The notes beneath the pieces are model-generated. The model did not search any database. It saw nothing but the letters and a program-made list of their open reading frames with translations, and was not told the DNA's origin. A stretch of DNA of 47,925 nucleotides from Trichothermofontia sp037445115. Its GTDB lineage: Bacteria; Cyanobacteriota; Cyanobacteriia; B231. Within the stretch, counting starts at the first letter, position 1, and each line of letters opens with the position of its first letter. Location: NCBI GenBank assembly GCA_037445115.1, contig JBBILC010000020.1, forward strand, positions 1-47,925, read 5' to 3'. Positions 22,950 to 32,192 of the stretch are shown in pieces. The translations under genes were made by a program, and so were the position numbers.

Positions 22950-23226
22950 AAAGAGAGCGGGGATAGTGGAATGAGGGACAGAAATGTCCCCTGCTCCAGT
23001 GTAAAGGGCAAGGCTAGCTTATGGTGTTTCAGGAATGAACTCCCTCATGTTTTCTGGTGGGGTAGGCGTCCCGCCTGCCACCGCGCCAACCCATCGCCGC
23101 GCCAACCCAAGGGTTAGACATAATGGCTCAACCCTAGGCTCAAATTTCGATGGATTGCATTAACCGTTAAGCATTTTCCCCCGTAAAGTGAAACTCAACG
23201 GTTTGACTTCTATACCGAAGCCCTAC

Positions 23227-23811
23227 CTACCAGGGCAAACCCAAGACAGCACAAGGAACGTCTGTTGCAAATTTCTGGACAAGGGGATGCTTAGGGGTAT
23301 AGCACCCGATGAACAGGGCCTCTGCCGCGATCGCGTCTACCACCAGACGTAGCTCTGGTGCCACGGGACCAATGCGTAAATGAGTATGGAGTGCCCCTTG
23401 CCATTCGCTAGCAAAGCAACGAGCCTGCCAACGAATGCGATCGGCCTGAGCAATGGTCTTGGGGCGGATTTTATCAACCACATACACCACGTGTACGAGT
23501 ACGGGATGGGGTTGCATCGCTTGCCTTTGCTCGGCCATCGCCAGGGTTAATGCAAGCACAGCCCGACTGTAGGCGGAGCCACTATAGCCAACGACGAGGT
23601 TGGTCGTTGATGCCGGACTGGGGCTGATCGGAGCCGGGGGTGGCGCAGGCAAAAGGACCCGGCATTGGGTCAGATTCGGCTGGCATAGGGTTGCTTCTAA
23701 ACGCGAAACTGCGGGTTGTAGTAAGACTTGTCCCAGTGTTGTTGGCTGGGTATTGTTACCCCAAGGTTGCCCTGTTGGGGTAGTCGCACACGTTCGTGGC
23801 CTAGGCTGCAT
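23227..23811 (-). CDS. Universal stress protein (UspA) family protein
   Basis: A 194-residue protein whose C-terminal two thirds form a UspA-like domain: NLVVGYSGSAYSRAVLALTLAMAEQ (quoted as VVGYSGSAYSRAVL), LVHVVYVVDKI, and a GxxxxxxxxFATDVPCAVLGLPW end (FATDVPCAVLGLPW). The expected G-2x-G-9x-G(S/T) nucleotide loop is not fully clear near IGCYTPKHPLVQ, so ATP binding is uncertain. The N-terminal 60 residues are proline- and cysteine-containing and not part of the domain. A strong AGGAGG lies just upstream of the ATG at 23811. The long upstream region may carry its regulation. Confidence 0.75.
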   Translation of the reverse strand: MQPRPRTCATTPTGQPWGNNTQPTTLGQVLLQPAVSRLEATLCQPNLTQCRVLLPAPPPAPISPSPASTTNLVVGYSGSAYSRAVLALTLAMAEQRQAMQPHPVLVHVVYVVDKIRPKTIAQADRIRWQARCFASEWQGALHTHLRIGPVAPELRLVVDAIAAEALFIGCYTPKHPLVQKFATDVPCAVLGLPW

Positions 23812-24284
23812 GAAGCCCTCCTGCGAGTGTATTCATGGACAGCGAACAAGCCGTGATCACACCACGACCTAGGACACTGAAACAGTCAACGGTAAAAAAT
23901 TGCTGACGATTCAATCTCCTCTCAATGCCGACGAGGTTAGCTGACGGGCTAGGGCTGAGAGATGCCCTTTTCCAAAACCCTACCTTGGGTACTTGACAAC
24001 TTTGGAAACACGCCCCTTAAACGGTTCCCCCGTTTTGTTACCGCTGACCCTGGAAGTTAATTGAGGTAAAGCGGTCCCAAATTAGGCAGACTTGTTCGAT
24101 TCTTCCCCCATCCTAAACGGCCACCCCTCAAGTGTCAACTCGAGGGAATGAGGCTACCATGAATGGACAGACGCGCCAAATACCCCTCATCAAGACTCGT
24201 TACATTTGTAGTTTGTAGTAACAACTTTAGCCGTAAATATTTAGTCGTAAAAATTATTCCTATACGGCCTTTTTCAACTTCCTT
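23812..24284. other. Intergenic region with a run of hairpins, candidate structured RNA
   Basis: About 473 bp with no convincing protein gene. From 23946 to 24149 several perfect or near-perfect hairpins follow each other: GGGC/GCCC around TGAGAGAT, ACCC/GGGT around TACCTT, AAACGG/CCGTTT around TTCCC, ACCGCT/AGCGGT enclosing about 24 bases, and CTCAAGT/ACTCGAG. The CTGAGA motif recalls TPP riboswitches, but the rest of that consensus is absent and no thiamine gene follows. Strand and function are undecided. Confidence 0.35.
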
Positions 24285-26066
24285 TCACGGCGTTACTTGG
24301 ATCTCATATAGATTCCACAGGGCACCTTCTAGATCGGAGAATTGAACGCCCTGAATTCTGTTCCGAACAGCGGACATGAGCAATTCTGTGGCTAAGTGAA
24401 TAAAGGGAAGTTGTTCCTGGGCAATACGTTGGGTTTGACCGTAAATTTCCCGACGCTTAGCCTCATCTAATTCCTGAGCACCCTGGATGTATAGATCACC
24501 AATTTTCTGCTCCCAGTCAGCCACTTGCCGCCCTTCAAGGGTTGGTTGGTTGGGTAGGGGTTTTTGGTTAAAACTATGGAGTGAACCGTTGGGAGACCAG
24601 ATATTAAAGCCACTATTCGGTTCTACACCACCGGTAAAACCTAGCAAATGACATTCCCAATCGAGGGCATTCCCTAACTTATCCACTAGCGCACTAAAGG
24701 CGATCGGGGTAAAGTCCACCTGAATCCCAATATTAGCTAAATCCTGTTTAATCTGGGCCGCCATCGAAACCCGGATCGTATTTTCGGCGTTAGTTAACAG
24801 AGTAAAGCGTACCCGATTGCCATCGGCATCCAGTAATTCGTTACGATCGTTATATTGAAATCCGGCTTCTAACAATAGTTCTTTAGCTTTTCCTGGATCG
24901 TAATTGTAGACTCGCAATCCGGCTTCTGGCGGAAGATAATAGGGGCTTTGGCTGGTCAGGGGAGAATCAATCTTGGCACCCAGTCCCCGAAAGGTGTTAG
25001 CGATCATTTTGTCTCGATCGATGGCATAGGCAACAGCCTGTCGGAAGGCTAGGGTATTAAACCATTTGGACTTAATCGGATCAACGAGGGGTTTACCATT
25101 ACGGCTCCCCTTGTTGAGGTTAAAGGTAATAAAGACCGTACCGGGACGCGGTCCCCCCATTTCAACTCGAAAATTGCCCCGTTGCTCCTCCCGCTTGAGT
25201 AGGGGAAAATCTTCTGGTCGCATAGGTTCGGCTACATCCAGATCGCCAGACCGGAATTTCAGCAATTGGGTATCGCGATTTTCAATAATTTTCCAGATAA
25301 ACCGCTGGACATAGGGTTGAGGTTCTCCACTGGGGCCGCGCCGCCAGTAGTAGGGATTGCGCTGTAACACTATGCGTTGACTGGTGACGTAGCTAGCGAT
25401 CGTATACAGCCCATTAGTCACAATTTCCTGGGGGGGGGTTCCCACTCCCCACGTAGACAGAAAGAGGGGTTTCCCGTCCGGGTCAAGGGTCTGGACGGAT
25501 GCCGCCAGGATATGGCGAGGGAGTATTGGTAAACCCGTATTACGGAGGAAGGGGGCAAAGGGTTCCGGAACGCGAAAGACCACCTGGCGATCGTCAATTT
25601 TCTCAACTGTGGGTAACGCCCCGGCAACCCCAACCCGCAAAATATCGCGTGCCCCCGATGGAATCGCTTCATTTAAGTAGATATCGCGATAACTAAAAAT
25701 CACATCATCCGCTGTCAAGGGGTGACCATCGGACCACCGAAGGCCCTCCCGTAGTCGAAAGGTAATGGCCAGATTGTCCTCGGACATTTCCCAGGATTCG
25801 GCTAGGGCGGGCTGAATTTCCCCGGTAATCCCATGACTGGTAATCAATCCCTCATAAATCAGGCCAAACACATTGGGTGAGGTATTATTCAGGGCCGAAT
25901 TGAAGGTTTGGGGATCGCCTAAAAAACTGGTAATAATTTCGGGTACTTGCACGGCCTCCGCCCGAAATCGATCTAAATCACAGCCAGTCAGGAGCAAGCC
26001 ACTCCCTACAATGGCCAATACGATCCCCATCAGTCGCCCTAGTCGCCCTGTTTGCCGTAACTGCAT
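24285..26066 (-). CDS. ABC transporter substrate-binding lipoprotein (peptide/OppA-DppA family)
   Basis: A solute-binding protein of the SBP_bac_5 (peptide/nickel) family, about 593 residues. From the ATG at 26066 it has a basic N-terminus, a hydrophobic stretch and a lipobox LLLTGC at about residue 30, so it should be a lipoprotein anchored outside the plasma membrane. Family motifs include the N-terminal FLGDPQTFNSALNN, EGLRWSDGHPLTADDV and FRQAVAYAIDRDKM. The permease and ATPase genes are not in the window. It begins 22 bases after the stop of the dikinase-like fusion gene, so they are probably co-transcribed, though any functional link is unclear. Confidence 0.88.
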   Translation of the reverse strand: MQLRQTGRLGRLMGIVLAIVGSGLLLTGCDLDRFRAEAVQVPEIITSFLGDPQTFNSALNNTSPNVFGLIYEGLITSHGITGEIQPALAESWEMSEDNLAITFRLREGLRWSDGHPLTADDVIFSYRDIYLNEAIPSGARDILRVGVAGALPTVEKIDDRQVVFRVPEPFAPFLRNTGLPILPRHILAASVQTLDPDGKPLFLSTWGVGTPPQEIVTNGLYTIASYVTSQRIVLQRNPYYWRRGPSGEPQPYVQRFIWKIIENRDTQLLKFRSGDLDVAEPMRPEDFPLLKREEQRGNFRVEMGGPRPGTVFITFNLNKGSRNGKPLVDPIKSKWFNTLAFRQAVAYAIDRDKMIANTFRGLGAKIDSPLTSQSPYYLPPEAGLRVYNYDPGKAKELLLEAGFQYNDRNELLDADGNRVRFTLLTNAENTIRVSMAAQIKQDLANIGIQVDFTPIAFSALVDKLGNALDWECHLLGFTGGVEPNSGFNIWSPNGSLHSFNQKPLPNQPTLEGRQVADWEQKIGDLYIQGAQELDEAKRREIYGQTQRIAQEQLPFIHLATELLMSAVRNRIQGVQFSDLEGALWNLYEIQVTP

Positions 26067-26088
26067 TCTGCCCGTTTGCTCCCAGATC

Positions 26089-29082
26089 TCAATCCAAAAC
26101 CTCAATCCGTCCCAGTTGTCCATCCAGCCGCACCCATTGTCCATCCTGCAAGCGTTGACACGCCTGATGTACATCCATTACCGCTGGAATGCCATATTCA
26201 CGGGCCACGATCGCCCCATGCGATAACCGACCGCCGACTTCGGCGATAATCCCCCCGGCTTGGGCCAACAAGGGTGCCCACCCCGCATCGGTATAGGGCA
26301 CCACCAGGATCGTGGTTGCCGCGATCGCCGGCAAGGATTGCCAGGTTTTGAGGATCTGCACGCGGCCCGTCACCTGCCCAGGACTCGCCCCTAGCCCGTA
26401 AAGGATCGTTGCCCCAAGGGCAGGGGGGGGCACCATCACCGCTAGGGGTTGGTTGCCGTAGGCCAGGATGGGCGGTTGGGGCTGCTCACGATCGGCCTCA
26501 AATTGGGCACGGCGCTCGTGAATCGTCGCCTGCAAGGGCGCGATCGCGATGTCTGATCCGGCCTCAATACCGTGCCGAATTTCCGCGAGTTCCAAAAAGA
26601 AAATGTCCTCAATGGCATTCAAAATCCCCGCCGTTTGCCAGTGACGGGCGATCGCCAGGATGGCCCAGCGTAGCTCTGCCAGTAGCCGATTATAGACCTC
26701 ACTCACCTGCCCCTTCAGGATCAGCCGCCGTTGGACGAGGCGTTGGGCCAGGGAAGGCGGGGCGGATGCTGGCGTTGGGTCGGCTGGGACCACCGGGGAT
26801 TGGGCAACCAACTGGGCCAACAGGTTGCGTAGGGGCAGCGGATCTTCCTGCCAGGTGGGGATGGCAATATCCGTGGCCACTTCGCTGAGATAGCCAAAGC
26901 GATCGCGGATCTGGTCAAACCGTTCCAGGAGGGATCGGGCATCCGGCAATTCCGCCAGTTGGGCAAAAAGAGCAGCCCCCTGCAGCGAGGTGGGGGCGTC
27001 ACCCACGGGTTCGACATGGGGTAGGAGATGCTGGATTGCTGTTGCCAATTCCCGCATCTCTCGTAAAACCGCAACTTCCGGTAGATACCGTGCATCCAAT
27101 GCCGTCTCCGGCACCCGCAGGATCGCCTGCCGGAGGGCCACGCTCAAGGGGGCGAGAATGCTGTAATAGGTAGTCTGCTGGAGGGCCGCCAGGAGGCGAT
27201 CGACCCGCGCCAATAGGGCTGGTAACTCCAAATCAGCCAAGTTTTCTTGGGACAGATGGTGCAAAACGGGTTGCAGGTCGCGCTGGCGCGATCGTCGCCA
27301 ATCCTTTTCCAGATAAACTTCACGACCAAGCAGGCGCAACAGTCCAGGCAGATTCCGCAGGGTGGAGTGCAGCGGCGGCTTGCTAAATTTGGCCCCCCGC
27401 GTCAAGAACTCCAGGCTTTCCGGGGGTAGCCCCATCCGCCGAAAAATTGTTCCCAGCAGCGTGGCATTAAAGTAGGCAACGGACCCCAGGAGGGTGGCGG
27501 TTTGGTTAAAGTCCAGCCCACGGGCGCGATCGCCCAGCACAACTGTAAATAACTGCCCCCACACACCACAGGTCAGGGGCCGGTTAATCGACCAGGTGAG
27601 GGGCCGAATGTACCCTGGGATGACCTCCGCCGCAATCTTACGGGTCCAGATCGGTGCCAAGGTGGTAATCGGACGCGATTGGAGCAACCAGAGCCGTTCA
27701 CCATCATAGGTCCACTCAATATCCTGGGGAATCCCGTGGGAGTGGGCCTCCAGACGACGGGCCAGGAAGGCCACCTGCCGCAAGAGGGTGGGCGAAATCT
27801 CCGAGTTTAAGGAAACCGCTTCACTCGCAGGCACGATCGGCCAATCGGTCTCTGGGAGCGATCGCCCCCCCTGCTCACAATCCCCAGCCGTTTCAATCTG
27901 GGCCAAGGTTTGGCTAAAGGCAGCTTCCGAGAGCAACACGCGATAGGCAGCGGGGGTCACCCGTCCGGAAACCACCTGGGTAGCTTCCCCCGGCAGGGCC
28001 TCGATCATCACCGCCTCCCCACAGCGGGCGATCGGGTCCCGGCTAAAGGCTACCCCGGAAACCACCCCCCGGATCTGGGTTTGGATGATGACCGCTAAAT
28101 TGCTATCCGGTAAGCCCCGATCACGGCGATATTGCACGGCCTGCGGGCGATCATAAGACTGCCAGCAATCCCGAATCGCCTGGGCCAACTGCTCCGTATG
28201 CCGGACATGGAGAAAACTTTGGTATTGGCCCGCCGCCGATGCCTCCACACTGTCCTCCCCGATCGCCGACGATCGCACCACCAGCGGTTGTTCTGGAGTT
28301 GGGCGTAGCTGGGTTAAGGCGAGAGCCGGATCATCTCCTGGTAACAGCACCCATCCCATCGGTACGGGATAGCCCAGACGCAACAGTTCACCCAGGGTGG
28401 CCGCTTTCTGGCCAACCTGGGTGGCAGCGGGTGCCCGTTCGAGGGACAGGAGCGCCTGATTTCCCTGGAAAAATCGCAACATGGTTTGACTCCGGGGTTG
28501 GGCGGCAGTAGCCGCAAGGCTCAGGTCATCCGGGATTTTACGATAGATCACCGCCAGACAACCACTCAATACCAGGGTTGCCAGGAGGCGATCGCCCTGG
28601 GTGGGATAGAGCAGTAGGGTAACCAGGGGCAGCAGAACCAACAGCCCAAACTGCGCCTGTTGCCGTTGCCGCAGCACCGTAAAGCTCACCCCACCCATCA
28701 GGGTTACTAGGGCTGCCACCCGCCAGTCATGCACCCAGTAGCCCCAAAACACATTGGTTGTACCCGCCCCTTGGGCGATCCCATAGCGCCCCATTACGAG
28801 GGCAACCAGGGCCAGGATCTCCCATACCGATCCCGTGGGGAAAAATTGCCGCGCCAGCAGGACCGCCAGAATCCCCTTCAGCGCCTCCGATGCCACCGCA
28901 CAGAGGCCCACCCCCACCCCACCGTGGTAGAAGGCCGCCGACACACTAAGATTACCCGTTCCCTGTTGCGCCAACCGCTTCCCCGTCAACAGCCGCATGA
29001 TCCAGCCAACTAACGGCAGCCCCCCCAGCAGCGGGCAAAGGATAAAAACCGCCAGTGCTCCCCAAACCTGTGTCAATGTCAT
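26089..29082 (-). CDS. PlsY-like membrane domain fused to a PEP-synthase/rifampin-phosphotransferase-like dikinase
   Basis: A 997-residue protein. Residues ~1-190 contain about six membrane segments resembling glycerol-3-phosphate acyltransferase PlsY, with QQGTGNLSVSAAFYHGG where PlsY has GSGNPGATN, and EALKGILAVLLAR. Residues ~210-480 are an ATP-grasp PPDK-N domain: KAATLGELLRLGYPVP, VVRSSAIGEDS, VSGVAFSRDP, and IEWTYDGERLWLLQSRPIT. Then a long helical segment (~480-880) with no recognised motif, and a C-terminal swivelling domain with the phosphorylatable histidine in GGRLSHGAIVAREYGIPAV. The PEP/pyruvate TIM-barrel domain is absent, so PEP synthase activity is unlikely; the domain order is that of rifampin phosphotransferase-type dikinases. 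Substrate unknown. Confidence 0.85.
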   Translation of the reverse strand: MTLTQVWGALAVFILCPLLGGLPLVGWIMRLLTGKRLAQQGTGNLSVSAAFYHGGVGVGLCAVASEALKGILAVLLARQFFPTGSVWEILALVALVMGRYGIAQGAGTTNVFWGYWVHDWRVAALVTLMGGVSFTVLRQRQQAQFGLLVLLPLVTLLLYPTQGDRLLATLVLSGCLAVIYRKIPDDLSLAATAAQPRSQTMLRFFQGNQALLSLERAPAATQVGQKAATLGELLRLGYPVPMGWVLLPGDDPALALTQLRPTPEQPLVVRSSAIGEDSVEASAAGQYQSFLHVRHTEQLAQAIRDCWQSYDRPQAVQYRRDRGLPDSNLAVIIQTQIRGVVSGVAFSRDPIARCGEAVMIEALPGEATQVVSGRVTPAAYRVLLSEAAFSQTLAQIETAGDCEQGGRSLPETDWPIVPASEAVSLNSEISPTLLRQVAFLARRLEAHSHGIPQDIEWTYDGERLWLLQSRPITTLAPIWTRKIAAEVIPGYIRPLTWSINRPLTCGVWGQLFTVVLGDRARGLDFNQTATLLGSVAYFNATLLGTIFRRMGLPPESLEFLTRGAKFSKPPLHSTLRNLPGLLRLLGREVYLEKDWRRSRQRDLQPVLHHLSQENLADLELPALLARVDRLLAALQQTTYYSILAPLSVALRQAILRVPETALDARYLPEVAVLREMRELATAIQHLLPHVEPVGDAPTSLQGAALFAQLAELPDARSLLERFDQIRDRFGYLSEVATDIAIPTWQEDPLPLRNLLAQLVAQSPVVPADPTPASAPPSLAQRLVQRRLILKGQVSEVYNRLLAELRWAILAIARHWQTAGILNAIEDIFFLELAEIRHGIEAGSDIAIAPLQATIHERRAQFEADREQPQPPILAYGNQPLAVMVPPPALGATILYGLGASPGQVTGRVQILKTWQSLPAIAATTILVVPYTDAGWAPLLAQAGGIIAEVGGRLSHGAIVAREYGIPAVMDVHQACQRLQDGQWVRLDGQLGRIEVLD

Positions 29083-29392
29083 CCCTAAAACATGAAGATG
29101 GCTAGGTTAGTAGCGAATTCGCAGGAGCCAACAGCTTCACTAGCGCTTCACTAACTGGGTTGGGTCGCCCTGCGTTTGCCCCAACCTACCCAATTAAGCA
29201 TGACAGCCTACCAGCCCGATACCTAGTCCAGAACTAGCAGGACGCCCATCCTATACATCCTGTCTATTACATCCTGTCTATCCTGCACATCCTGCTCAAG
29301 GATAACCAAGGTTGCCGCAACCTGGCATCGTAAAACTATAATTAAGGGCCTAATTAATGACTAATCGCCCCCTCCCCTACTCCCCTACTCCC
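29083..29392. other. Intergenic region between dikinase fusion and hisD
   Basis: About 310 bp without a gene, upstream of the dikinase gene and downstream of hisD. It holds a partial mobile element (29102-29214), then near-repeats of an ACATCCTGTCTAT unit (29255-29301), and a pyrimidine-rich tandem repeat of CCCCTACT (29370-29399) at the hisD stop. Confidence 0.5.
29102..29214. mobile_element. MITE-like element, partial or decayed copy 4
   Basis: The internal palindromic core GGGTTGGGTCGCCCTGCGTT followed by CCCCAACCTAC matches the cores of copies at 17370 and 21467, and the right end has TGACAGCCTACCAG. The left terminal repeat is poorly preserved (TAGGTTAGTAG at 29103). Confidence 0.5.
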
Positions 29393-30745
29393 CTACTCCC
29401 CACTCGGCGGCGACAGAGCCGACGGCCAACCTCGCCCTTCTGCCTGCATCCGCACCCGTACCGATTCTGCATGGGAGGCTAAGCCTTCTGCCGTTGCCAG
29501 GGTGATCACCGCCTTAGACACCTGCTCCAAGGCTTGGGGGGAATACTGGACTAAACTGGAATGCTTCAAGAAAGTTTCGACGCCTAGGGCCGAGGCATAG
29601 CGGGCTGCGCCAGAGGTGGGTAAGGTATGGCTGGGACCCGCGACGTAATCACCGACGGCTTCGGGGGTCGACTGGCCCAGGAAAATGGCTCCGGCATGGC
29701 GGATCTGTTGTAACAGTTCCCAGGGATCTTCAACTTCGAGTTCCAGGTGCTCCGGGGCAAAGTCGTTGCTTAAAATTGCTGCCGTTTCCAGGGAATCCAC
29801 AATCACCACCAGGCCGTAGTTGGCGATCGCCTTTTCCGTCAGGGTCCGGCGGGGGTGGTCTTCCAGTTGTTGCTTCACCGCTGCAACCACCTGCTCTGCC
29901 AGAGCTAGGGAGGGGGTGAGCAAAATCGCTGCTGCCAGGGTATCGTGTTCCGCCTGGGCCAACAGATCAGCAGCAATGTGCTTGGGTTGGGCCGTATCAT
30001 CGGCAATGATCAGCACCTCCGACGGCCCTGCCAGGGAGTCAATCCCCACCGTCCCATAGACCAATTTCTTGGCCAGGGTCACGTAAATATTGCCCGGTCC
30101 CGCAATCACATCCACCTTGGGCACGGTCTCCGTCCCATAGGCCAGGGCCGCGATCGCCTGGGCACCGCCGATTCGATAAATTTCGTTGACGCCAGCCACC
30201 TGGGCAGCCACCAATACTGCCGGATTCACAGCCTTCTCCCGTCCGGGTTCACGACTGGGCGGCGTTGCCATGACAATGCGTTTAACCCCCGCTACCTTCG
30301 CCGGGATGGCATTCATTAACACTGTACTGGGGTAGGCGGCAAGACCACCCGGAACGTATAACCCAGCCCGATCTACGGGCGTGTAGCGTTTCCCCAGGAC
30401 AATCCCGCGATCGCCAAACTGCACCCAACTTTTGGGCACTCGCTGGCCCTGGAAGGCTTCAATCTGACGGGCCGCCAACTGGATCGCATCGACTAACTCC
30501 TTGGGAACCAAATGGTAAGCCGCCTCTAGTTCAGCCCCGCTGACGCGCAGTTCCTCAACGCTCAGCCGTTGTTGGTCGAATTCTTCGGTGTAGTGGAGGA
30601 GTGCCCAGTCGCCCCGGCGCTTCACGGTCTGAAGGACTTCGCGGACAGTTGCCTCCTTATGGACAACCTGCTCATCGTGGGTACGATCGCAGATCCGTCG
30701 CAGTTCAGCTTCTGCCTCGGCCCGCTGAGTGATAATTCGCAGCAT
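29393..30745 (-). CDS. hisD: Histidinol dehydrogenase
   Basis: HisD oxidises histidinol to histidine in two NAD-dependent steps. From the ATG at 30745 (MLRIITQRAEAEAEL) the protein has about 450 residues. Signature segments are present: PVDRAGLYVPGGLAAYPSTVLM (quoted as GLYVPGGLAAYPSTVLM), NEIYRIGGAQAIAALAYGTE, IAGPGNIYVTLAKK, the zinc-binding QAEHDT, and FAPEHLEL with the catalytic glutamate-histidine pair, followed by GPSHTLPTSGAARY. No other his genes are in the window, as is common in cyanobacteria. A longer frame to 30799 is open but adds nothing conserved. Confidence 0.93.
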   Translation of the reverse strand: MLRIITQRAEAEAELRRICDRTHDEQVVHKEATVREVLQTVKRRGDWALLHYTEEFDQQRLSVEELRVSGAELEAAYHLVPKELVDAIQLAARQIEAFQGQRVPKSWVQFGDRGIVLGKRYTPVDRAGLYVPGGLAAYPSTVLMNAIPAKVAGVKRIVMATPPSREPGREKAVNPAVLVAAQVAGVNEIYRIGGAQAIAALAYGTETVPKVDVIAGPGNIYVTLAKKLVYGTVGIDSLAGPSEVLIIADDTAQPKHIAADLLAQAEHDTLAAAILLTPSLALAEQVVAAVKQQLEDHPRRTLTEKAIANYGLVVIVDSLETAAILSNDFAPEHLELEVEDPWELLQQIRHAGAIFLGQSTPEAVGDYVAGPSHTLPTSGAARYASALGVETFLKHSSLVQYSPQALEQVSKAVITLATAEGLASHAESVRVRMQAEGRGWPSALSPPSGE

Positions 30746-31007
30746 GGAGAATGCCAACCGTAAAATCAAGCGTGGTGTGGCAGGATGCCCTCCGTCCACA
30801 GCCCACGGATAGGTAGGCTGCCTGGGAAGTAGACCTGCTTCTGTCTTTCTAGCTTAGCTTGGATTCCGGATCGATGCTGAGTTGCCAGCAGATGCTAGTA
30901 TAGTTTCTTGGCAGATTTTTGCCGGATGGATGGTGCTGGCGATTTTTGTATCCCAGTACACATTTTTGACCATTACCGGGTGAAGACCGTACTCCAAGGA
31001 AGCGATC

Positions 31008-31316
31008 GTGGCTAATACCAAGTCAGCAATCAAACGGGTTCAAATTAACGAACGCAATCGCCTGCGCAACAAGGCATATAAGTCGTCGGTGAAGACGCTG
31101 ATGAAAAAATGTATCGTGGCGGCAAACGACCAGACACGGCAGCCCTCCCCAGAAGCGGCGGCTTTGACCCAAGAGCGGCTAGCGGAAGCCTATAGTCGCA
31201 TTGACAAGGCCGTGAAGCGGGGTGTCCTCCACCCCAACAATGGTGCCCGCAAGAAAGCCCGTCTGGCCCGTATTGCCAAACAGGCGGCAGGGACAGCACC
31301 CCCCGCAGCGGAATAA
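31008..31316 (+). CDS. rpsT: 30S ribosomal protein S20
   Basis: S20 binds the 5' domain and helix 44 of 16S rRNA during small-subunit assembly. The 102-residue protein begins MANTKSAIKRVQINERNRLR and has the lysine-rich helical bundle typical of S20, with KSSVKTLMKKC and AVKRGVLHPNNGARKKARL. The start is a GTG at 31008, with AAGGAAG upstream. It precedes tatD, rpoB, rpoC1 and rpoC2, an order seen in many cyanobacteria. The C-terminal extension (KQAAGTAPPAAE) is slightly longer than in many homologues. Confidence 0.95.
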   Translation: MANTKSAIKRVQINERNRLRNKAYKSSVKTLMKKCIVAANDQTRQPSPEAAALTQERLAEAYSRIDKAVKRGVLHPNNGARKKARLARIAKQAAGTAPPAAE

Positions 31317-31361
31317 CCCCCAGTGCAGCCCTTGCATAGCCAGACCACTCATGGACCACTC

Positions 31362-32192
31362 ATGGGTATCTCCCTGATTGACACACACGTTCATCTCAAT
31401 TTCGACCAGTTCCAGCCGGATCTGGATGCGATTCGCCAGCGCTGGCAGGCGGCTGGTGTCGTGCATTTGGTGCATTCGTGTGTCGAACCCCGTGAGTTTC
31501 CCACCCTGCAAGCCCTCGCCGATCGTTGGCCGGAGCTAAGCCTTGCCGTGGGTCTCCATCCCCTGGATGCCGATCGCTGGTATCCCGCAATGGCCGAGGA
31601 GATTACCCAGTTTGCCCAGGGCGATCGTCGGGTCGTTGCGATCGGAGAAACGGGCCTGGATTTTTATAAGGCCGACAATCGGGAGCAACAACTGCGGGTA
31701 TTTACCAACCAGTTGCAGATTGCCCAATCCCTAGGACTCCCCGTGATCATTCACTGCCGCGACGCAGCGGCGGACATGGCCGACCTGCTACGCCAGTATT
31801 GGCAGGCAGCCGGTCCCGTACCGGGGGTGATGCATTGCTGGAGTGGGACTCCGGAGGAAACCCAGTGGTTTCTTGACTTGGGGTTTTATATCAGCTTCAG
31901 TGGTGTCGTCACCTTCAAGAATGCCACGGCGATCCAGGCTGCCGCCCAGATGGTTCCCCGCGATCGTCTGCTGGTGGAAACCGATTGCCCCTTTTTGGCT
32001 CCTGTTCCCCATCGCGGTAAGCGCAATGAACCCGCTTTTGTCCGCGCAGTGGCGATCAAAGTGGCTGAACTGCGGGGCATGGACCTGGCTGATCTGGCCC
32101 AACAAACCAGCCAGAATGCCTGTCGCCTGTTTAAGCTAACGGTTGATCTGGCCCCAACGGTGGCAAGTATCCCCGCGATCGCGGCTACCTAG
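31362..32192 (+). CDS. tatD: TatD family metal-dependent deoxyribonuclease
   Basis: TatD-family enzymes are cytoplasmic metal-dependent hydrolases with 3'-5' exonuclease/DNase activity, implicated in DNA repair and degradation. The 276-residue protein starts at the ATG at 31362 (MGISLIDTHVHLNF) and shows the metal-binding motifs DTHVHL, GETGLDFY, HCRDA, HCWSG and ETDCPFLAP. It lies 45 bases after rpsT in the same direction and before the rpoB operon. An upstream in-frame GTG at 31323 is possible but lacks support. Confidence 0.9.
   Translation: MGISLIDTHVHLNFDQFQPDLDAIRQRWQAAGVVHLVHSCVEPREFPTLQALADRWPELSLAVGLHPLDADRWYPAMAEEITQFAQGDRRVVAIGETGLDFYKADNREQQLRVFTNQLQIAQSLGLPVIIHCRDAAADMADLLRQYWQAAGPVPGVMHCWSGTPEETQWFLDLGFYISFSGVVTFKNATAIQAAAQMVPRDRLLVETDCPFLAPVPHRGKRNEPAFVRAVAIKVAELRGMDLADLAQQTSQNACRLFKLTVDLAPTVASIPAIAAT

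Noticed and set aside
23940..24010. Possible TPP riboswitch (CTGAGA followed by an ACCC segment)
   Set aside because: The second conserved half (GAACCTGAT-type) is absent, and no thiamine gene lies downstream in either direction.
24163..24345. 60-residue plus-strand frame
   Set aside because: No ribosome-binding site, no recognisable motif, and its end runs into the 3' end of the opposite-strand lipoprotein gene.
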